Assembly (NCBI GenBank): GCA_051162045.1
Contig: JBISDI010000006.1
DNA from: Anaerozeibacter quisquiliarum
Lineage (GTDB): Bacteria > Bacillota > Clostridia > Christensenellales > Aristaeellaceae
Reading direction: 5' to 3' (one strand)
Length of the DNA: 64,000 nucleotides
Part shown: positions 26,615 to 36,084 of the stretch, in pieces
Numbering within the stretch: position 1 is the first letter of the stretch
How the letters are laid out: the number at the start of each line of letters is the position of its first letter
Position numbers and translations under genes: made by a program
The notes under the pieces: generated by a model
Database searches by the model: none
Seen by the model: only the letters and a program-made list of their open reading frames with translations
What the model was told of the DNA's origin: nothing

Positions 26615-28915
26615 ATGCAGTTCACCGCGCCCAATGGGCCGGACGCGCCGGTCGAGCGGTTCATGCGCAAGCGGCCGCTCGCGCTGGCGGCGGCGTTGCT
26701 GGCGGTCGGAACGGCGGTCGGCGCGCTCGGCGTCGTGCCATGCGCGCTGTTCGGCGCGGCGGCGGCGCTCTTGGGCGGCTGGGTGCCGTTCGCGCGGCGG
26801 CCGGTGGCGGCGTTCGCCTTGTTTTTATTCGTGGGCGCATGGGGCGCGGGTGCGCTGGCGACGCTGCCGGGGCCCGAACCGGGCGACGGCGTGCTCGTGC
26901 GCGGGCGGGTGTGCGCCGCGCCGCGCGTCGAGGATGACCGCGTGACGCTGACGCTCGACCGCGTCGCGATCGACGGCCGGCCGGCGGACACGCGGCTCTG
27001 GCTCTACCGCTACGCGCCCACCGAGGTTAAGGTTGGCGACACCGTGACCGCCACCGTCGAGACCTGGCGGCCGCAGGGACAGCGTAATCCGGGCGGGTTC
27101 GACTTCGCCGCCTTCCTGCGCCGCCAGGGCGTACGGCTGTGCGCCACCGTCAAGGGCGAGGCGTTCCGCGTCGAATCCGGTCGGGCGTTATCGCCGATGC
27201 CGCTGCTCGAACGATTGCGCGCCGCGGCCGGCGCGGCGCTCGACCGGCTGTTTTCCGATCACGCGGCGCTTGCGCGCTCGATGCTGCTGGGGGACAAGGG
27301 TGCGCTGCCCGAGGAACTGCTCGAACAGTTCCGCACCGCGGGCGTCGCCCACCTGCTGGCGGTGTCGGGGCTGCACGTCAGCGCTCTGGCCGTGGCGCTG
27401 GCCTGGCTGCTCAGGCGGTTCGGCCTCGGGCGGCGACGCGCGTTCTTCATTACGCTGCCGCTGATTGCGCTTTACGCGCTGCTGGTGGGGCTGCCCGCGT
27501 CGGCGGTGCGCGCGGCGTTGACCTTCGCGCTGGCGGGCGGCGCGCGGCTGTCCGGCCGGCCCTACGACGCGCTGACCGGCCTTGGCGCGGCGCTTTCCAT
27601 ATTGTTGGCCGCGCAGCCGCTGTCGATCGGCGACCCCGGGCTGATCCTGTCGTTCTCGGCGATCGCGGGTATCCTGCTGCTCGCGCCCACGCTGCGCACG
27701 CTGCTGCGCTCGTCCGGGCGCAGCCGTCCGGTGCGCCATCTGCTGGACGCGCTCGCGGTGTCGCTGGGGGCGCAGCTGGCCACGCTGCCCGCGCTGTGCT
27801 GCCTGTACGGCGCGATCACCCCCTACGCTTTGCTGACCAACCTCATCGCGGTGCCGCTGGGCATGCTGGCCTTGCCGCTGATCGCGTTGGCGCTGCCCTT
27901 CGCGGCGCTGCCCGCCGCCGCCGCCGTCGCGCTGCCGGCCCGGCTATGCCTGGATGCGCTTACGCTGCTGACCGGCCGGATGAGCGCGCTGCCCGGCGCG
28001 GTGCTCGCCGCGCCCCATTGGCCATGGCCGCTGTGCGCCGCGTTCGCGCTTTTGTGCCTTGCCTGCTCGCCCTACCTGCGCGTGCCGGAGCGCCGGCGTG
28101 CGCTGCTGCTGCCGGGGCTGCTGCTGCTGTGCGCGCTGTCGTTCGGCTGGGCGCGACTCAATTGGCCCTCGGGGCTCGCGGTCACCTTTCTGGACGCCGG
28201 GCAGGCCGACGCCGCGGCTGTCAGCGCCGAGGGCAGGCTGTACTTCGCCGATCTCGGCAAGGGGCACTCGCCCGCCGCCGACTACGCGCGCTACACCGGC
28301 CGCCGCGCCTGCGCCGTGTTCCTGACGCACCCGCATAGCGACCACGCGGGCGGGCTCAAGGAACTGATGAGCCTGGGTTATGCGCCCGACCTCTATCTGT
28401 CCGGCCTCTGGGGTGATGTCGAGCCCGATCCGGGGATTCAGGCGCTGGTGGACGAGGCCGGGCGCCGGGGCGGCGCGATTCGCTACCTGTGGGCGGGCGA
28501 CCGGGTGCAGTTGTCCCCCGGCGTGGTCTGCGAGGTGATCGCGCCCGAGCGTGGGTTCCGCCCGTCGAGCGGCAACGCGGCCTCGATGATGCTGCGCTTC
28601 GTGTACGGCGAAGGCTCGGTGCTGATCGGCGGCGACCTGCCCGCCTCGGCCGAGCCCGCGAACCCGCCCGAGGCGTCGCTGATCAAGGCGTCGCACCACG
28701 GCGCGGCCGACGCCACCAGCACCTTTCTGCTGCGCGCGGCCGGCCCCCTGGTCGCGGTGATCCCGGTCGGGCGCAACGGCTACGGCCATCCGTCGCCCGC
28801 ACTGCTTGAGCGTCTGCGCGCGGCGGGCGTGGCCGCCTATCGCACCGACCGGTCGGGCGCGGTGACCGCCCGCATCGGCGCCGATGGAACGATTGAAATG
28901 GAGACGTTTTTATGA
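26615..28915 (+). CDS. comEC: DNA uptake channel protein ComEC/Rec2
   Basis: Polytopic membrane protein, 766 residues, that passes single-stranded DNA into the cell in competent bacteria. It has a hydrophobic N-terminus, an extracytoplasmic OB-like region, the competence-domain core (HLLAVSGLHVSALA) and a C-terminal metallo-beta-lactamase domain (FLDAGQADA, THPHSDHAGG). The start may be the ATG at 26615 (AAGGGTGG upstream) or the in-frame Met 16 codons later. ATGA overlap with holA. No other competence genes are in the window. Confidence 0.92.
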   Translation: MQFTAPNGPDAPVERFMRKRPLALAAALLAVGTAVGALGVVPCALFGAAAALLGGWVPFARRPVAAFALFLFVGAWGAGALATLPGPEPGDGVLVRGRVCAAPRVEDDRVTLTLDRVAIDGRPADTRLWLYRYAPTEVKVGDTVTATVETWRPQGQRNPGGFDFAAFLRRQGVRLCATVKGEAFRVESGRALSPMPLLERLRAAAGAALDRLFSDHAALARSMLLGDKGALPEELLEQFRTAGVAHLLAVSGLHVSALAVALAWLLRRFGLGRRRAFFITLPLIALYALLVGLPASAVRAALTFALAGGARLSGRPYDALTGLGAALSILLAAQPLSIGDPGLILSFSAIAGILLLAPTLRTLLRSSGRSRPVRHLLDALAVSLGAQLATLPALCCLYGAITPYALLTNLIAVPLGMLALPLIALALPFAALPAAAAVALPARLCLDALTLLTGRMSALPGAVLAAPHWPWPLCAAFALLCLACSPYLRVPERRRALLLPGLLLLCALSFGWARLNWPSGLAVTFLDAGQADAAAVSAEGRLYFADLGKGHSPAADYARYTGRRACAVFLTHPHSDHAGGLKELMSLGYAPDLYLSGLWGDVEPDPGIQALVDEAGRRGGAIRYLWAGDRVQLSPGVVCEVIAPERGFRPSSGNAASMMLRFVYGEGSVLIGGDLPASAEPANPPEASLIKASHHGAADATSTFLLRAAGPLVAVIPVGRNGYGHPSPALLERLRAAGVAAYRTDRSGAVTARIGADGTIEMETFL

Positions 28916-29931
28916 CGGTGACCTGGACGCAATACTTCGACCAGATCAAGGGCGGCGACATCGCGCCCGTCTACCTGTTCACCGGGCCCGAGGCCTTCGT
29001 CAAGGAACAGGCGCTCGCCCGGTTGCGCGAGGCGCTGCTGCCCGCCGGGCTCGAGGCGATGAACGAGACGACCTTCGAGGGCTACGCCCCGGCACAGTCG
29101 ATCATCGAGGCCGCGGAGACGCTGCCCTTCCTCAGCGAGCGGCGGTTGGTCGTCGTGCGCGACTGGCCGGCGCTGATGCCCGGCAAGATGCGCAACGAGG
29201 CGCAGGATGCCGACGCGCTCGTCGCCTGGCTGCCCCGCGCTCCGCAAAGCTGCTGCCTGGTGTTCTACCTGCGGGACGCGTTCGACGCTCGCAAGAAGGC
29301 CGGCGCGGCGCTTTCGAAGGCGGGCCGCGCGGTGGCGTTCGAGCATCTGCCCGACGACAAGCTGGCCTCGTGGCTGCAAGCGCGCGCCCGGCAGTCGGGA
29401 GGCTCCATTGATCCCGCCGCCGCGGCGCGATTGTGTTTCCTCGCCGGGCGAGACCTCACGCGGTTGGCCGGCGAGATCGACAAGCTGGCCGCCTACGCCG
29501 GCCCCGGCGGCATGGTTACCGCCGCGATGGTGGACGCGCTGGTGACGCCCTCGCTCGAATCCACGGTGTTTCAGATGATCGACTGCCTGATGGATCGGCG
29601 ACTGCCGCGCGCGATCGAGCTGACGGGCGCGGTGCTGTCGTCGGGCGAGACGCGCATCGGCATCCTCGCGATGCTCACCCGCCAGATGCGGCTGCTCACC
29701 CACATGAAGCTGCTCAAGCTGGACGGCTTGCCGCTGCCCGCGATCGAGCGGCAGCTCTCGCTCAACCACTACGCCGCCACGCGGATGGAAAGGCAGGCCG
29801 CGCGGCTGTCCGCCGAGCGGCTCGAAGAAGCCTACCGCGCCTGCGTGGACGCCGACTTTGCGATCAAGCAGGGCAAGGCGCGCGACGAGGACGCGCTGAA
29901 CGCGCTGCTGTTCACGCTGGGGGCGCTGTAG
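28912..29931 (+). CDS. holA: DNA polymerase III delta subunit
   Basis: Clamp-loader subunit that opens the beta clamp. 339 residues with the family start (PVYLFTGPEAFVKEQAL), a degenerate AAA+ domain and a C-terminal helical domain ending in LLFTLGAL. comEC followed by holA is a common Firmicutes order. Start overlaps the comEC stop; the next gene begins 1 nt after its stop. Confidence 0.93.
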   Translation: MTVTWTQYFDQIKGGDIAPVYLFTGPEAFVKEQALARLREALLPAGLEAMNETTFEGYAPAQSIIEAAETLPFLSERRLVVVRDWPALMPGKMRNEAQDADALVAWLPRAPQSCCLVFYLRDAFDARKKAGAALSKAGRAVAFEHLPDDKLASWLQARARQSGGSIDPAAAARLCFLAGRDLTRLAGEIDKLAAYAGPGGMVTAAMVDALVTPSLESTVFQMIDCLMDRRLPRAIELTGAVLSSGETRIGILAMLTRQMRLLTHMKLLKLDGLPLPAIERQLSLNHYAATRMERQAARLSAERLEEAYRACVDADFAIKQGKARDEDALNALLFTLGAL

Positions 29932-29932
29932 C

Positions 29933-30505
29933 ATGGGGATTGATTTGGGCAGCGCGCGCCGCTGGGCGCGCGCATTACAGGAAGCCGCTGCGACGCCGGG
30001 CGCGCGCTGCGTGGACGCCACCATGGGCAACGGCGGCGACACCGAGGCGCTGTGCCGTCTGGTCGGGCCCGAGGGCCATGTGTGGGCGTTCGACGTGCAA
30101 GAAGCCGCGCTGGCCCAGACGCGCGCGCGGCTTATGCGCTCGGGGCTTCACGACCGGGCCACGCTGTTGCTGTGCGGGCACGAGCGCATGGCGGAGCAAA
30201 TACCGGGCGAAATCACTCTCGCGGTGTTCAACCTGGGCTGGCTGCCCGGCGCGCCCGACAAGGCGCTGACCACGCGCGCGGACACTACGCTGCGCGCGCT
30301 GGACGCGGCGATGGCGCTGATTACGGTCGGCGGGCTCATCACCGTCTGCGCCTACCCCGGCCACGACGAGGGCGGGCGGGAGCTGAACGCGGTGCTCGGC
30401 TGGGCGTCAAAGCAACCGCCGCGCCTCGCCCAGACGATGGTTCAGCGTTACCTGAACCAGGGTGACGGCGCGCCGGTGCTGATCGCGTTGACCCGGCTTT
30501 GCTAG
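29933..30505 (+). CDS. mnmM: MnmM-type tRNA wobble-uridine methyltransferase (YtqB family)
   Basis: 190-residue class I SAM methyltransferase. The SAM site DATMGNGGDTEAL and the later FNLGWLPGAPDKALTT are hallmarks of the YtqB/MnmM family, which in Gram-positive bacteria makes mnm5(s2)U34 in tRNA (family knowledge). It follows holA by 1 nt, so is coupled. Its TAG stop overlaps the stop of the convergent ThuA gene in a shared CTAG. Confidence 0.85.
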   Translation: MGIDLGSARRWARALQEAAATPGARCVDATMGNGGDTEALCRLVGPEGHVWAFDVQEAALAQTRARLMRSGLHDRATLLLCGHERMAEQIPGEITLAVFNLGWLPGAPDKALTTRADTTLRALDAAMALITVGGLITVCAYPGHDEGGRELNAVLGWASKQPPRLAQTMVQRYLNQGDGAPVLIALTRLC

Positions 30506-31221
30506 TCCACCCGCTCCAGCGGCTGCGCCCGATGCACGCACGCGCATGAGCGCCGAATCACCGGCTGCGCCCAGCGCGCGGCGTTTTGAATCACGCGCAA
30601 TATGTGCGGGTCGTAGTAGGTGGGGTATGCCTCGTGTCCCGGCTGGAAGTAGAAGACCTTGCCGTAGCCGCGCTTGTAGGTCACGCCGCTGCGAAACACC
30701 TCGCCGCCCTTGTACCAGCTGATCGTCAGCAATTCGTCGGGCGCAGGGATGTCGAACGGCTCGCCGTACATCTCCTCATGGGGCAGCTCGATGGCGGCGG
30801 GTACCCCTTGCAGGATCGGATGCGCGGGTTCCACCGCCCAAACGCGGCAGTTGCCCCCGTCTTCGCGCCAGGTCAGGTTGCCGGTGGTGCCCAGCAGCAT
30901 AAGGAAGGGCTTCGAATGATGCGCGGAGTGCAGGAAGATCGCGCCCATGCCGGCGTTGACATGCCGGCACACGCGCGCCGCCACCTCGTCCGCCACCTCG
31001 TCATGGGCGATATGCCCCCACCAGATCAGCACGTCGGTGTCCCGCAGGACCTCCTCGGTCAAGCCGTGCTGCGGCTCGTCCAGGCACGCCAGCCGGATTT
31101 GAAAGTCCGGCATGGCAATGCCCTGCGCCAGCGCGGCGTGCAAGCCGCGGGGATAGATCTTTGCAATCGCTTCGTCATGCTTCTCGTGACGAAACTCGTT
31201 CCAAATGGTGATGCGAATCAC
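30502..31221 (-). CDS. ThuA-domain protein
   Basis: 239 residues with the class-I-glutamine-amidotransferase-like ThuA fold (trehalose-utilisation family): DVLIWWGH, GAIFLHSAHHSK and GYGKVFYFQPGHE. Start taken as GTG at 31221, which overlaps the upstream TGA as GTGA and stands 8 nt from AGGAGGGG; the GTG at 31230 is too close to that site. Paired with a Gfo/Idh/MocA oxidoreductase, an arrangement common in sugar or cyclitol catabolism; the true reaction is unknown. Confidence 0.82.
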   Translation of the reverse strand: MIRITIWNEFRHEKHDEAIAKIYPRGLHAALAQGIAMPDFQIRLACLDEPQHGLTEEVLRDTDVLIWWGHIAHDEVADEVAARVCRHVNAGMGAIFLHSAHHSKPFLMLLGTTGNLTWREDGGNCRVWAVEPAHPILQGVPAAIELPHEEMYGEPFDIPAPDELLTISWYKGGEVFRSGVTYKRGYGKVFYFQPGHEAYPTYYDPHILRVIQNAARWAQPVIRRSCACVHRAQPLERVD

Positions 31222-32315
31222 GCCTGACACCCCTCCTGCGTTGATAGCGTAATCTGGCGCCCTTCCTTCGCGGAGCGATAGATGGCGTCCAGGATCTGCG
31301 TGACGACGGCGGCCTGTTCCGGTAGCACCACCAGCTCGTTTTCTCCCCGGATCGCGCCCAGAAAGACCTTCTGCTCCGTGATCTCCGGGGTTTCGGAGGC
31401 CCCCTCGAAGAAGTCGACGTCGCCCGCCGACAGGTTGGGCTTGAGTTCATACTGGCGGTCGTGCTTGGTGCCGTTGATCGTCAGGCCGTCGAGCATGTCC
31501 GCGCCGGCCTTGGTGCCGCACAGCACGGTCTTGGCCTCGTGCACATCCAGCGTGTTCAGCGCCCAGCTCGCCTCCACCGTGATCGTCGCGCCGTCCTCCA
31601 TGATGATGAAGCCAAAGGCGCTGTCCTCCACGGTGAACCGCCTTGGGTCCCACGGCCCGAAGGCGTTGGCGGGCTGCGTCTCGCCGTTGAGCTTGTGATA
31701 GACGGTGCCGACCACGCTCCTCGGCCTGTAGTTGTTCATCATCCACAGCGTCAGGTCCAGCGCGTGGGTGCCGATGTCGATCAGCGGACCGCCGCCCTGT
31801 TCCCGCTCGTCCAGGAACACGCCCCAGGTCGGCACCGCGCGGCGGCGGATCGCCTTTGCCTTGGCATAGTAGATGTCGCCCAACTCGCCGTTCTCGCACT
31901 CGCGCTTGAGGTAGGCGCTGTCCGGGCGGTAGCGGGCCTGATAGCCGACGGTCAACAGCCGGCCGGTTCGCTTGGCGGCCTCCACCATCCGCAGGGCTTC
32001 CCGATGGTTGATGGCCATGGGCTTTTCACACATCACATGCTTGCCGGCCTCAAGCGCCGCCACGCTGATCTCACAGTGCGAGCGGTTGGGCGTACACACA
32101 TAGACCGCGTCCAACTCCAGCTCGATCAGCTCGCGGTAGTCGGTGTATACTTGGGCGTCCTTCGTGCCGTATTGCGTCGCGGCATCCGCGGCGCGCTGCC
32201 TGACGATGTCGCAAAAGGCCACGATGTCCGCCTCGCCGGTCGCCGCGATGGCGGGCAGATGCTTGCCTTTTGCGATGCCGCCGCATCCCACAATGCCTAC
32301 CTTGAGCTTTGCCAT
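31218..32315 (-). CDS. Gfo/Idh/MocA-family oxidoreductase
   Basis: 365-residue NAD(P)-dependent dehydrogenase. The Rossmann motif GIVGCGGIAKGKH is at the N-terminus, the catalytic-lysine motif CEKPMA follows, and the C-terminal domain has GGGPLIDIGTHALDLTLWMM. Members oxidise sugars, inositols or amino sugars; the substrate here cannot be told. First gene of a two-gene operon with the ThuA gene. Confidence 0.9.
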   Translation of the reverse strand: MAKLKVGIVGCGGIAKGKHLPAIAATGEADIVAFCDIVRQRAADAATQYGTKDAQVYTDYRELIELELDAVYVCTPNRSHCEISVAALEAGKHVMCEKPMAINHREALRMVEAAKRTGRLLTVGYQARYRPDSAYLKRECENGELGDIYYAKAKAIRRRAVPTWGVFLDEREQGGGPLIDIGTHALDLTLWMMNNYRPRSVVGTVYHKLNGETQPANAFGPWDPRRFTVEDSAFGFIIMEDGATITVEASWALNTLDVHEAKTVLCGTKAGADMLDGLTINGTKHDRQYELKPNLSAGDVDFFEGASETPEITEQKVFLGAIRGENELVVLPEQAAVVTQILDAIYRSAKEGRQITLSTQEGCQA

Positions 32316-32362
32316 GCGCTGTCATCCTCCTGACCATGTGTTATCGGGAGATTGCCAAGATC

Positions 32363-32391
32363 ATTATAATCAAGTCACGGCCCTTGCGCAA
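32363..32391 (-). promoter_or_regulatory. Promoter of the oxidoreductase/ThuA operon
   Basis: Minus strand: TTGCGC (32386-32391), 17-bp spacer and TATAAT (32363-32368), 48 bp before the start. Confidence 0.6.
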
Positions 32392-32535
32392 TCCCGATGT
32401 TGCCGCGCCTCGGCGAGCGTGATACAAATCCTTGTTAAGAATCGCGAATTTTGCGTCGAAGGCGCTGTGAACCGCCGCGTCGCGCTTTGCGCAATGCCGG
32501 GAGGCGCCTCATCCGCCAAGCCCCAAACCTTTTTG

Positions 32536-32565
32536 TTTACATGGGTCCCCGCTTCATGTTATACT
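32536..32565 (+). promoter_or_regulatory. Promoter of ydjG-ydjH-ydjI
   Basis: TTTACA (32536-32541), 18-bp spacer and TATACT (32560-32565) with extended -10 TG. Confidence 0.6.
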
Positions 32566-32617
32566 ATTGACATATTCTAGGTGCGAAGACATCTTCGACG
32601 GGGAGGGGATGACGGCG

Positions 32618-33718
32618 ATGGAACAGGCGGTCGTTCATTACAAATGTCCGTCATGCAGCGCGCCGCTTGCGTATGACGGCGTGAGTGCGAAGCTTGCGTG
32701 TAAATCGTGCGGCAACGAGTTCGAGGCGGAGGCGGTCAGGCAGGCCGACGAGGTGCTGCGCGCGGCCGAGCAGCAGCCGGCCGCCGAATGGGCGCGCGCG
32801 GGCGACGGCGCGTGGCCGGCGGGCGAGGCTGGGCAGCTTCGCAGCTACGGATGCCCGTCCTGCGGCGCGCAGATCGTGGTGGACGAGACCACCGCCGCGA
32901 CCGAGTGCGTGTACTGCGGCAACAACGCCATCATGCCGGAGCAACTCTCCGGCGCGTTCCGGCCCGACGCCGTGCTGCCGTTCGTCAAGCGCAAGGAGGA
33001 CGCGGTGGCGGCCTACAAGGCGCACATCGCGGGCAAGCCACTGCTGCCCAAGGCGTTTGCGAGCAAAAACCGCATGGAGAAGATCACCGGCGTGTACGTG
33101 CCGTTCTGGCTGTTCGACTGCGAGGCCGAGGGCGACGTCGCCTACCGCGCAGAGCGCGTCCACACGCACACGAGCGGCGACGAGCGCGTGACCGTGACCG
33201 AGCACTACCTGGTGCAGCGCGGCGGCGCGCTGGGCTTAACGGGCGTGCCGGTGGACGGTTCGAGCAAGTTTGACGACGTCTTGATGGAGTCGATCGAGCC
33301 GTTCGACTACGACCGGGAGGTCGCTTTCTCGACCGCCTACCTGCCGGGCTATCAGGCCGAGCGTTACGACGTGGACGCGCAGGCGGCCGAGCCGCGCGCC
33401 GAGCGGCGCATCGCCGACAGCGTGGCGGACGCCTTTCGGGATACGGTCGTCGGCTACCACAGCGTCACGACCCAGTCGTCGAGCATCCGCTTGGGTTACG
33501 GCAAGGTACGCAATGTGCTGCTGCCGGTGTGGATGCTGAATACCCAGTGGCGGGGCAAGACGCGCACGTTCGCCATGAACGGGCAGACCGGCAAGCTGGT
33601 CGGCAACCTGCCGATCTCCGGGGCGCGGGCGTTCAAGTGGGGGCTTTCCGTACTCCTGGGCTCTACGATCGGCCTGTTCGCGCTGGCCTTCGCGCTGGCC
33701 TCGATGGGGGTGCTGTAA
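32618..33718 (+). CDS. ydjG: YdjG-like zinc-ribbon membrane protein
   Basis: 366 residues. Two N-terminal zinc ribbons (CPSC...CKSC at about 10-33 and CPSC...CVYC at about 83-109), a middle domain with YVPFWLFDCE, and a C-terminal hydrophobic segment (about 342-366). ATG 32618 is preferred over 32609 because the GGGAGGGG site abuts the latter. Together with the next two genes it matches the Bacillus subtilis ydjG-ydjH-ydjI set, which recruits PspA to damaged membranes. No pspA gene is adjacent here. Confidence 0.8.
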   Translation: MEQAVVHYKCPSCSAPLAYDGVSAKLACKSCGNEFEAEAVRQADEVLRAAEQQPAAEWARAGDGAWPAGEAGQLRSYGCPSCGAQIVVDETTAATECVYCGNNAIMPEQLSGAFRPDAVLPFVKRKEDAVAAYKAHIAGKPLLPKAFASKNRMEKITGVYVPFWLFDCEAEGDVAYRAERVHTHTSGDERVTVTEHYLVQRGGALGLTGVPVDGSSKFDDVLMESIEPFDYDREVAFSTAYLPGYQAERYDVDAQAAEPRAERRIADSVADAFRDTVVGYHSVTTQSSSIRLGYGKVRNVLLPVWMLNTQWRGKTRTFAMNGQTGKLVGNLPISGARAFKWGLSVLLGSTIGLFALAFALASMGVL

Positions 33719-34525
33719 ATGCTGAAAAGGATTGCATGGTTGGTCGCGGCGCTGCTCATTGCGGCCCTGCCGGTACTGGCCCAGGCGCCCGCGCTGGTCG
33801 TGGACGACGCGGAGCTTTTAACGCGGGAGGAACTGGACGGTCTGTTGGACGAGGCGCGCGCGCTGTCGGACGCGCATCGGATGGACATCGTGATCGTCAC
33901 CCAACGCTCGATCGGCGGTCAGGCGGCGCTCGACTACGCGGCCGATTACTACGACTACAACGGCTACGGCCAGGGTACGCGCGGCGACGGGGTCCTGCTG
34001 CTGCTCAGCACCGAGGAGCGCGACTGGGCGATGGCGACCACCGGACGCGGCATCGGGGCGTTCACCGATTACGCGCAGGAGCGGATTGCGGACGACATCG
34101 TGCCCTTCTTCAGCGCCGGCAAGTATGCGCAGGGCTTTCAGCGCTTTTTGCGCGACGCGGATATCTGCCTTACACAGGCCGAGGCCGGTCGGCCCTACGA
34201 CGTGGACAACCCTCTTCAGCTCAAGAGCGTGTCCGAGCGCGTGCTCGGCATGACCGGCTGGATCGTGCTGGTCGCGCTGGTCATCACGGGCATCACGATG
34301 ACGGTGCTGATCCTTAAGATGCGCTCCGAGCGGCCGCAGCGCGGCGCGCGGCGCTACGTGCGCGATGGCTCGATGCGTTTGGAGCGGAGCCTCGACGTGT
34401 ATCTGTACCGCAGCGAGGTACGCACGAGGATCGAGAAATCGTCGGAGAGCGGGTCTTCCGGCGGCAGTTCGACGTTCACCTCGTCAAGCGGCACGACGCA
34501 CGGCGGGAGCAGCGGCAAATACTGA
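33719..34525 (+). CDS. ydjH: YdjH-like TPM-domain membrane protein
   Basis: 268 residues: signal peptide or anchor (about 1-22), a TPM (YgcG) domain with VVDDAELLTREEL and GDGVLLLLSTEERDW, a second membrane segment (about 178-200), and a Ser/Gly/Thr-rich tail. It begins directly after the ydjG stop (TAA then ATG). TPM proteins act in membrane maintenance; the partners YdjG and YdjI are next to it. Confidence 0.82.
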   Translation: MLKRIAWLVAALLIAALPVLAQAPALVVDDAELLTREELDGLLDEARALSDAHRMDIVIVTQRSIGGQAALDYAADYYDYNGYGQGTRGDGVLLLLSTEERDWAMATTGRGIGAFTDYAQERIADDIVPFFSAGKYAQGFQRFLRDADICLTQAEAGRPYDVDNPLQLKSVSERVLGMTGWIVLVALVITGITMTVLILKMRSERPQRGARRYVRDGSMRLERSLDVYLYRSEVRTRIEKSSESGSSGGSSTFTSSSGTTHGGSSGKY

Positions 34526-34552
34526 GTACGGACATAGAGAGGATGGGGGCAT

Positions 34553-35788
34553 ATGGGTCTTTTGCAGGCGGGCATCGGCGCGCTGTCGGGTGTGCTGGGC
34601 GACCAGTGGCGCGATTACTTTGTAAGCGACGCGCTCGAGGCGGACGTGCTGGCGGCCAAGGGGAACAAGCGCCAGAAGCAGCGGTTGTTCGGCGGCGCGG
34701 GCGGCGGCAACGTGATCTCGAACGGCTCGATCGTGGCGGTCAACGAGGGGCAGTGCATGCTGATCGTCAACCAGGGCAAGGTGGTCGAGCTGTGCGCCGA
34801 GCCGGGAGAGTTCGTCTATGACGCCTCGACCGAGCCCAGCATTTTCTACGGCGAGCTGAACAAGGAATCGATCATGGACGTGTTCAAGCTGGTCGGCGAG
34901 CGCTTCGCGTTCGGCGGCGAAGCGCCCAAGGATCATAGGATATACTTCATCAACACCAAGGAGATCGTGGGCAACAGGTACGGCACGCCGAGCCCGGTGC
35001 CGTTCCGCGTGGTGGACAACAATATCGGCCTCGACGTGGACATCGCCATCCGGTGTTTTGGCGAATACTCCTACCGGATCGTCAACCCCCTGCTGTTCTA
35101 CAAGAACGTGTGCGGCAACGTGGAGGACGCGTACACCCGCGAGGCGATCGACGGCCAACTCAAGACCGAGCTGCTCACCGCGCTGCAGCCGGCGTTTGCA
35201 CGCATCTCGGAAATGGGCATCCGCTACAGCGCGCTGCCCGGCCACACGGTGGAGATCGCAGACGCGCTCAATGACGTGCTGTCGGGCAAGTGGGCCACGC
35301 TGCGCGGCATCGAGGTGGCTTCGTTCGGCGTGAGTTCGGTGACGGCCTCCGAGGAAGACGAGGCGATGATCAAGCAGTTGCAGCGCAACGCGGCGCTGCG
35401 CAACCCCACGATGGCGGCGGCGCACCTGGCGGGCGCGCAGGCGCAGGCCATGCAGGACGCGGCGAAAAACCAAAACGGCGCGTTCATGGGCTTCATGGGC
35501 ATGAACGCGGCGCAGGGCGCGGGCGGTATGAACGCTCAGAGCCTGTTCCAGATGGGGCAACAGCAAGACCGGCAGCCCGCCGCCGCGCAGAGCGCGCCTG
35601 TTGCCCCGGCGGTGTCGGCCGATGGTTGGGCCTGCGCCTGCGGCGCGGTCGGCAACGCCGGCAAGTTTTGCGGAAACTGCGGCAGTCCCCGCCCGGCCGA
35701 GGGCTGGACATGCGGCTGCGGCGCGCAGAACCAGGGCAAATTCTGCTCGAACTGCGGCGGGGCCAGGCCTGTCCAGTTGTCCCTGTAA
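34553..35788 (+). CDS. ydjI: YdjI-like SPFH-domain protein with double zinc ribbon
   Basis: 411 residues. A stomatin/flotillin-like SPFH domain (virion-core-protein type) covers about 30-290, with INTKEIVGNRYGTPSPVPF as a typical stretch. Then a Met/Gln/Ala-rich linker and two C-terminal zinc ribbons (CACGAVGNAGKFCGNC and CGCGAQNQGKFCSNC). It likely forms membrane-associated oligomers. Last gene of the ydjGHI operon, followed by a terminator. Confidence 0.85.
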   Translation: MGLLQAGIGALSGVLGDQWRDYFVSDALEADVLAAKGNKRQKQRLFGGAGGGNVISNGSIVAVNEGQCMLIVNQGKVVELCAEPGEFVYDASTEPSIFYGELNKESIMDVFKLVGERFAFGGEAPKDHRIYFINTKEIVGNRYGTPSPVPFRVVDNNIGLDVDIAIRCFGEYSYRIVNPLLFYKNVCGNVEDAYTREAIDGQLKTELLTALQPAFARISEMGIRYSALPGHTVEIADALNDVLSGKWATLRGIEVASFGVSSVTASEEDEAMIKQLQRNAALRNPTMAAAHLAGAQAQAMQDAAKNQNGAFMGFMGMNAAQGAGGMNAQSLFQMGQQQDRQPAAAQSAPVAPAVSADGWACACGAVGNAGKFCGNCGSPRPAEGWTCGCGAQNQGKFCSNCGGARPVQLSL

Positions 35789-35830
35789 ATAGAGGAATAG
35801 GGGCGGCGGCAAGGGGCCTGCGAAGCGACG

Positions 35831-35863
35831 GGGCATGGCGATCAAGCGATCGCCATGCCCTTT
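35831..35863 (+). terminator. Terminator of the ydjGHI operon
   Basis: Perfect 13-bp stem GGGCATGGCGATC/GATCGCCATGCCC with AAGC loop, followed by only TTT. Strong stem, short T tract. Confidence 0.7.
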
Positions 35864-35918
35864 GCGCGCGGGCGCGGGCGCGTTATAGCGTTTGGAGCAG
35901 ATTTTCTCGCAGCGCCTG

Positions 35919-35947
35919 TTGACATCGGGACCGACTGCCATTATTAT
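35919..35947 (+). promoter_or_regulatory. Promoter of the GGDEF/HD-GYP/hydrogenase operon
   Basis: TTGACA (35919-35924), 17-bp spacer, TATTAT (35942-35947). It leaves a leader of about 130 nt before the first start; no known riboswitch motif was recognised in it. Confidence 0.75.
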
Positions 35948-36084
35948 TAAAAAATAAACAAAACCCCCGCAATGCCGAAATATAACATGGGCGATTGCCG
36001 CGCCGGCGACGGGCCGCGCGCATTTACCGAAGGAGTGTGGACAGACCGGGCATCGCGCACAAGGCGGGCGGCGGAGGAATGCAT

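Noticed and set aside
35948..36084. Cyclic-di-GMP riboswitch in the leader of the GGDEF operon
   Set aside because: Neither GEMM-I nor GEMM-II conserved blocks could be recognised; no paired stems of the right form.
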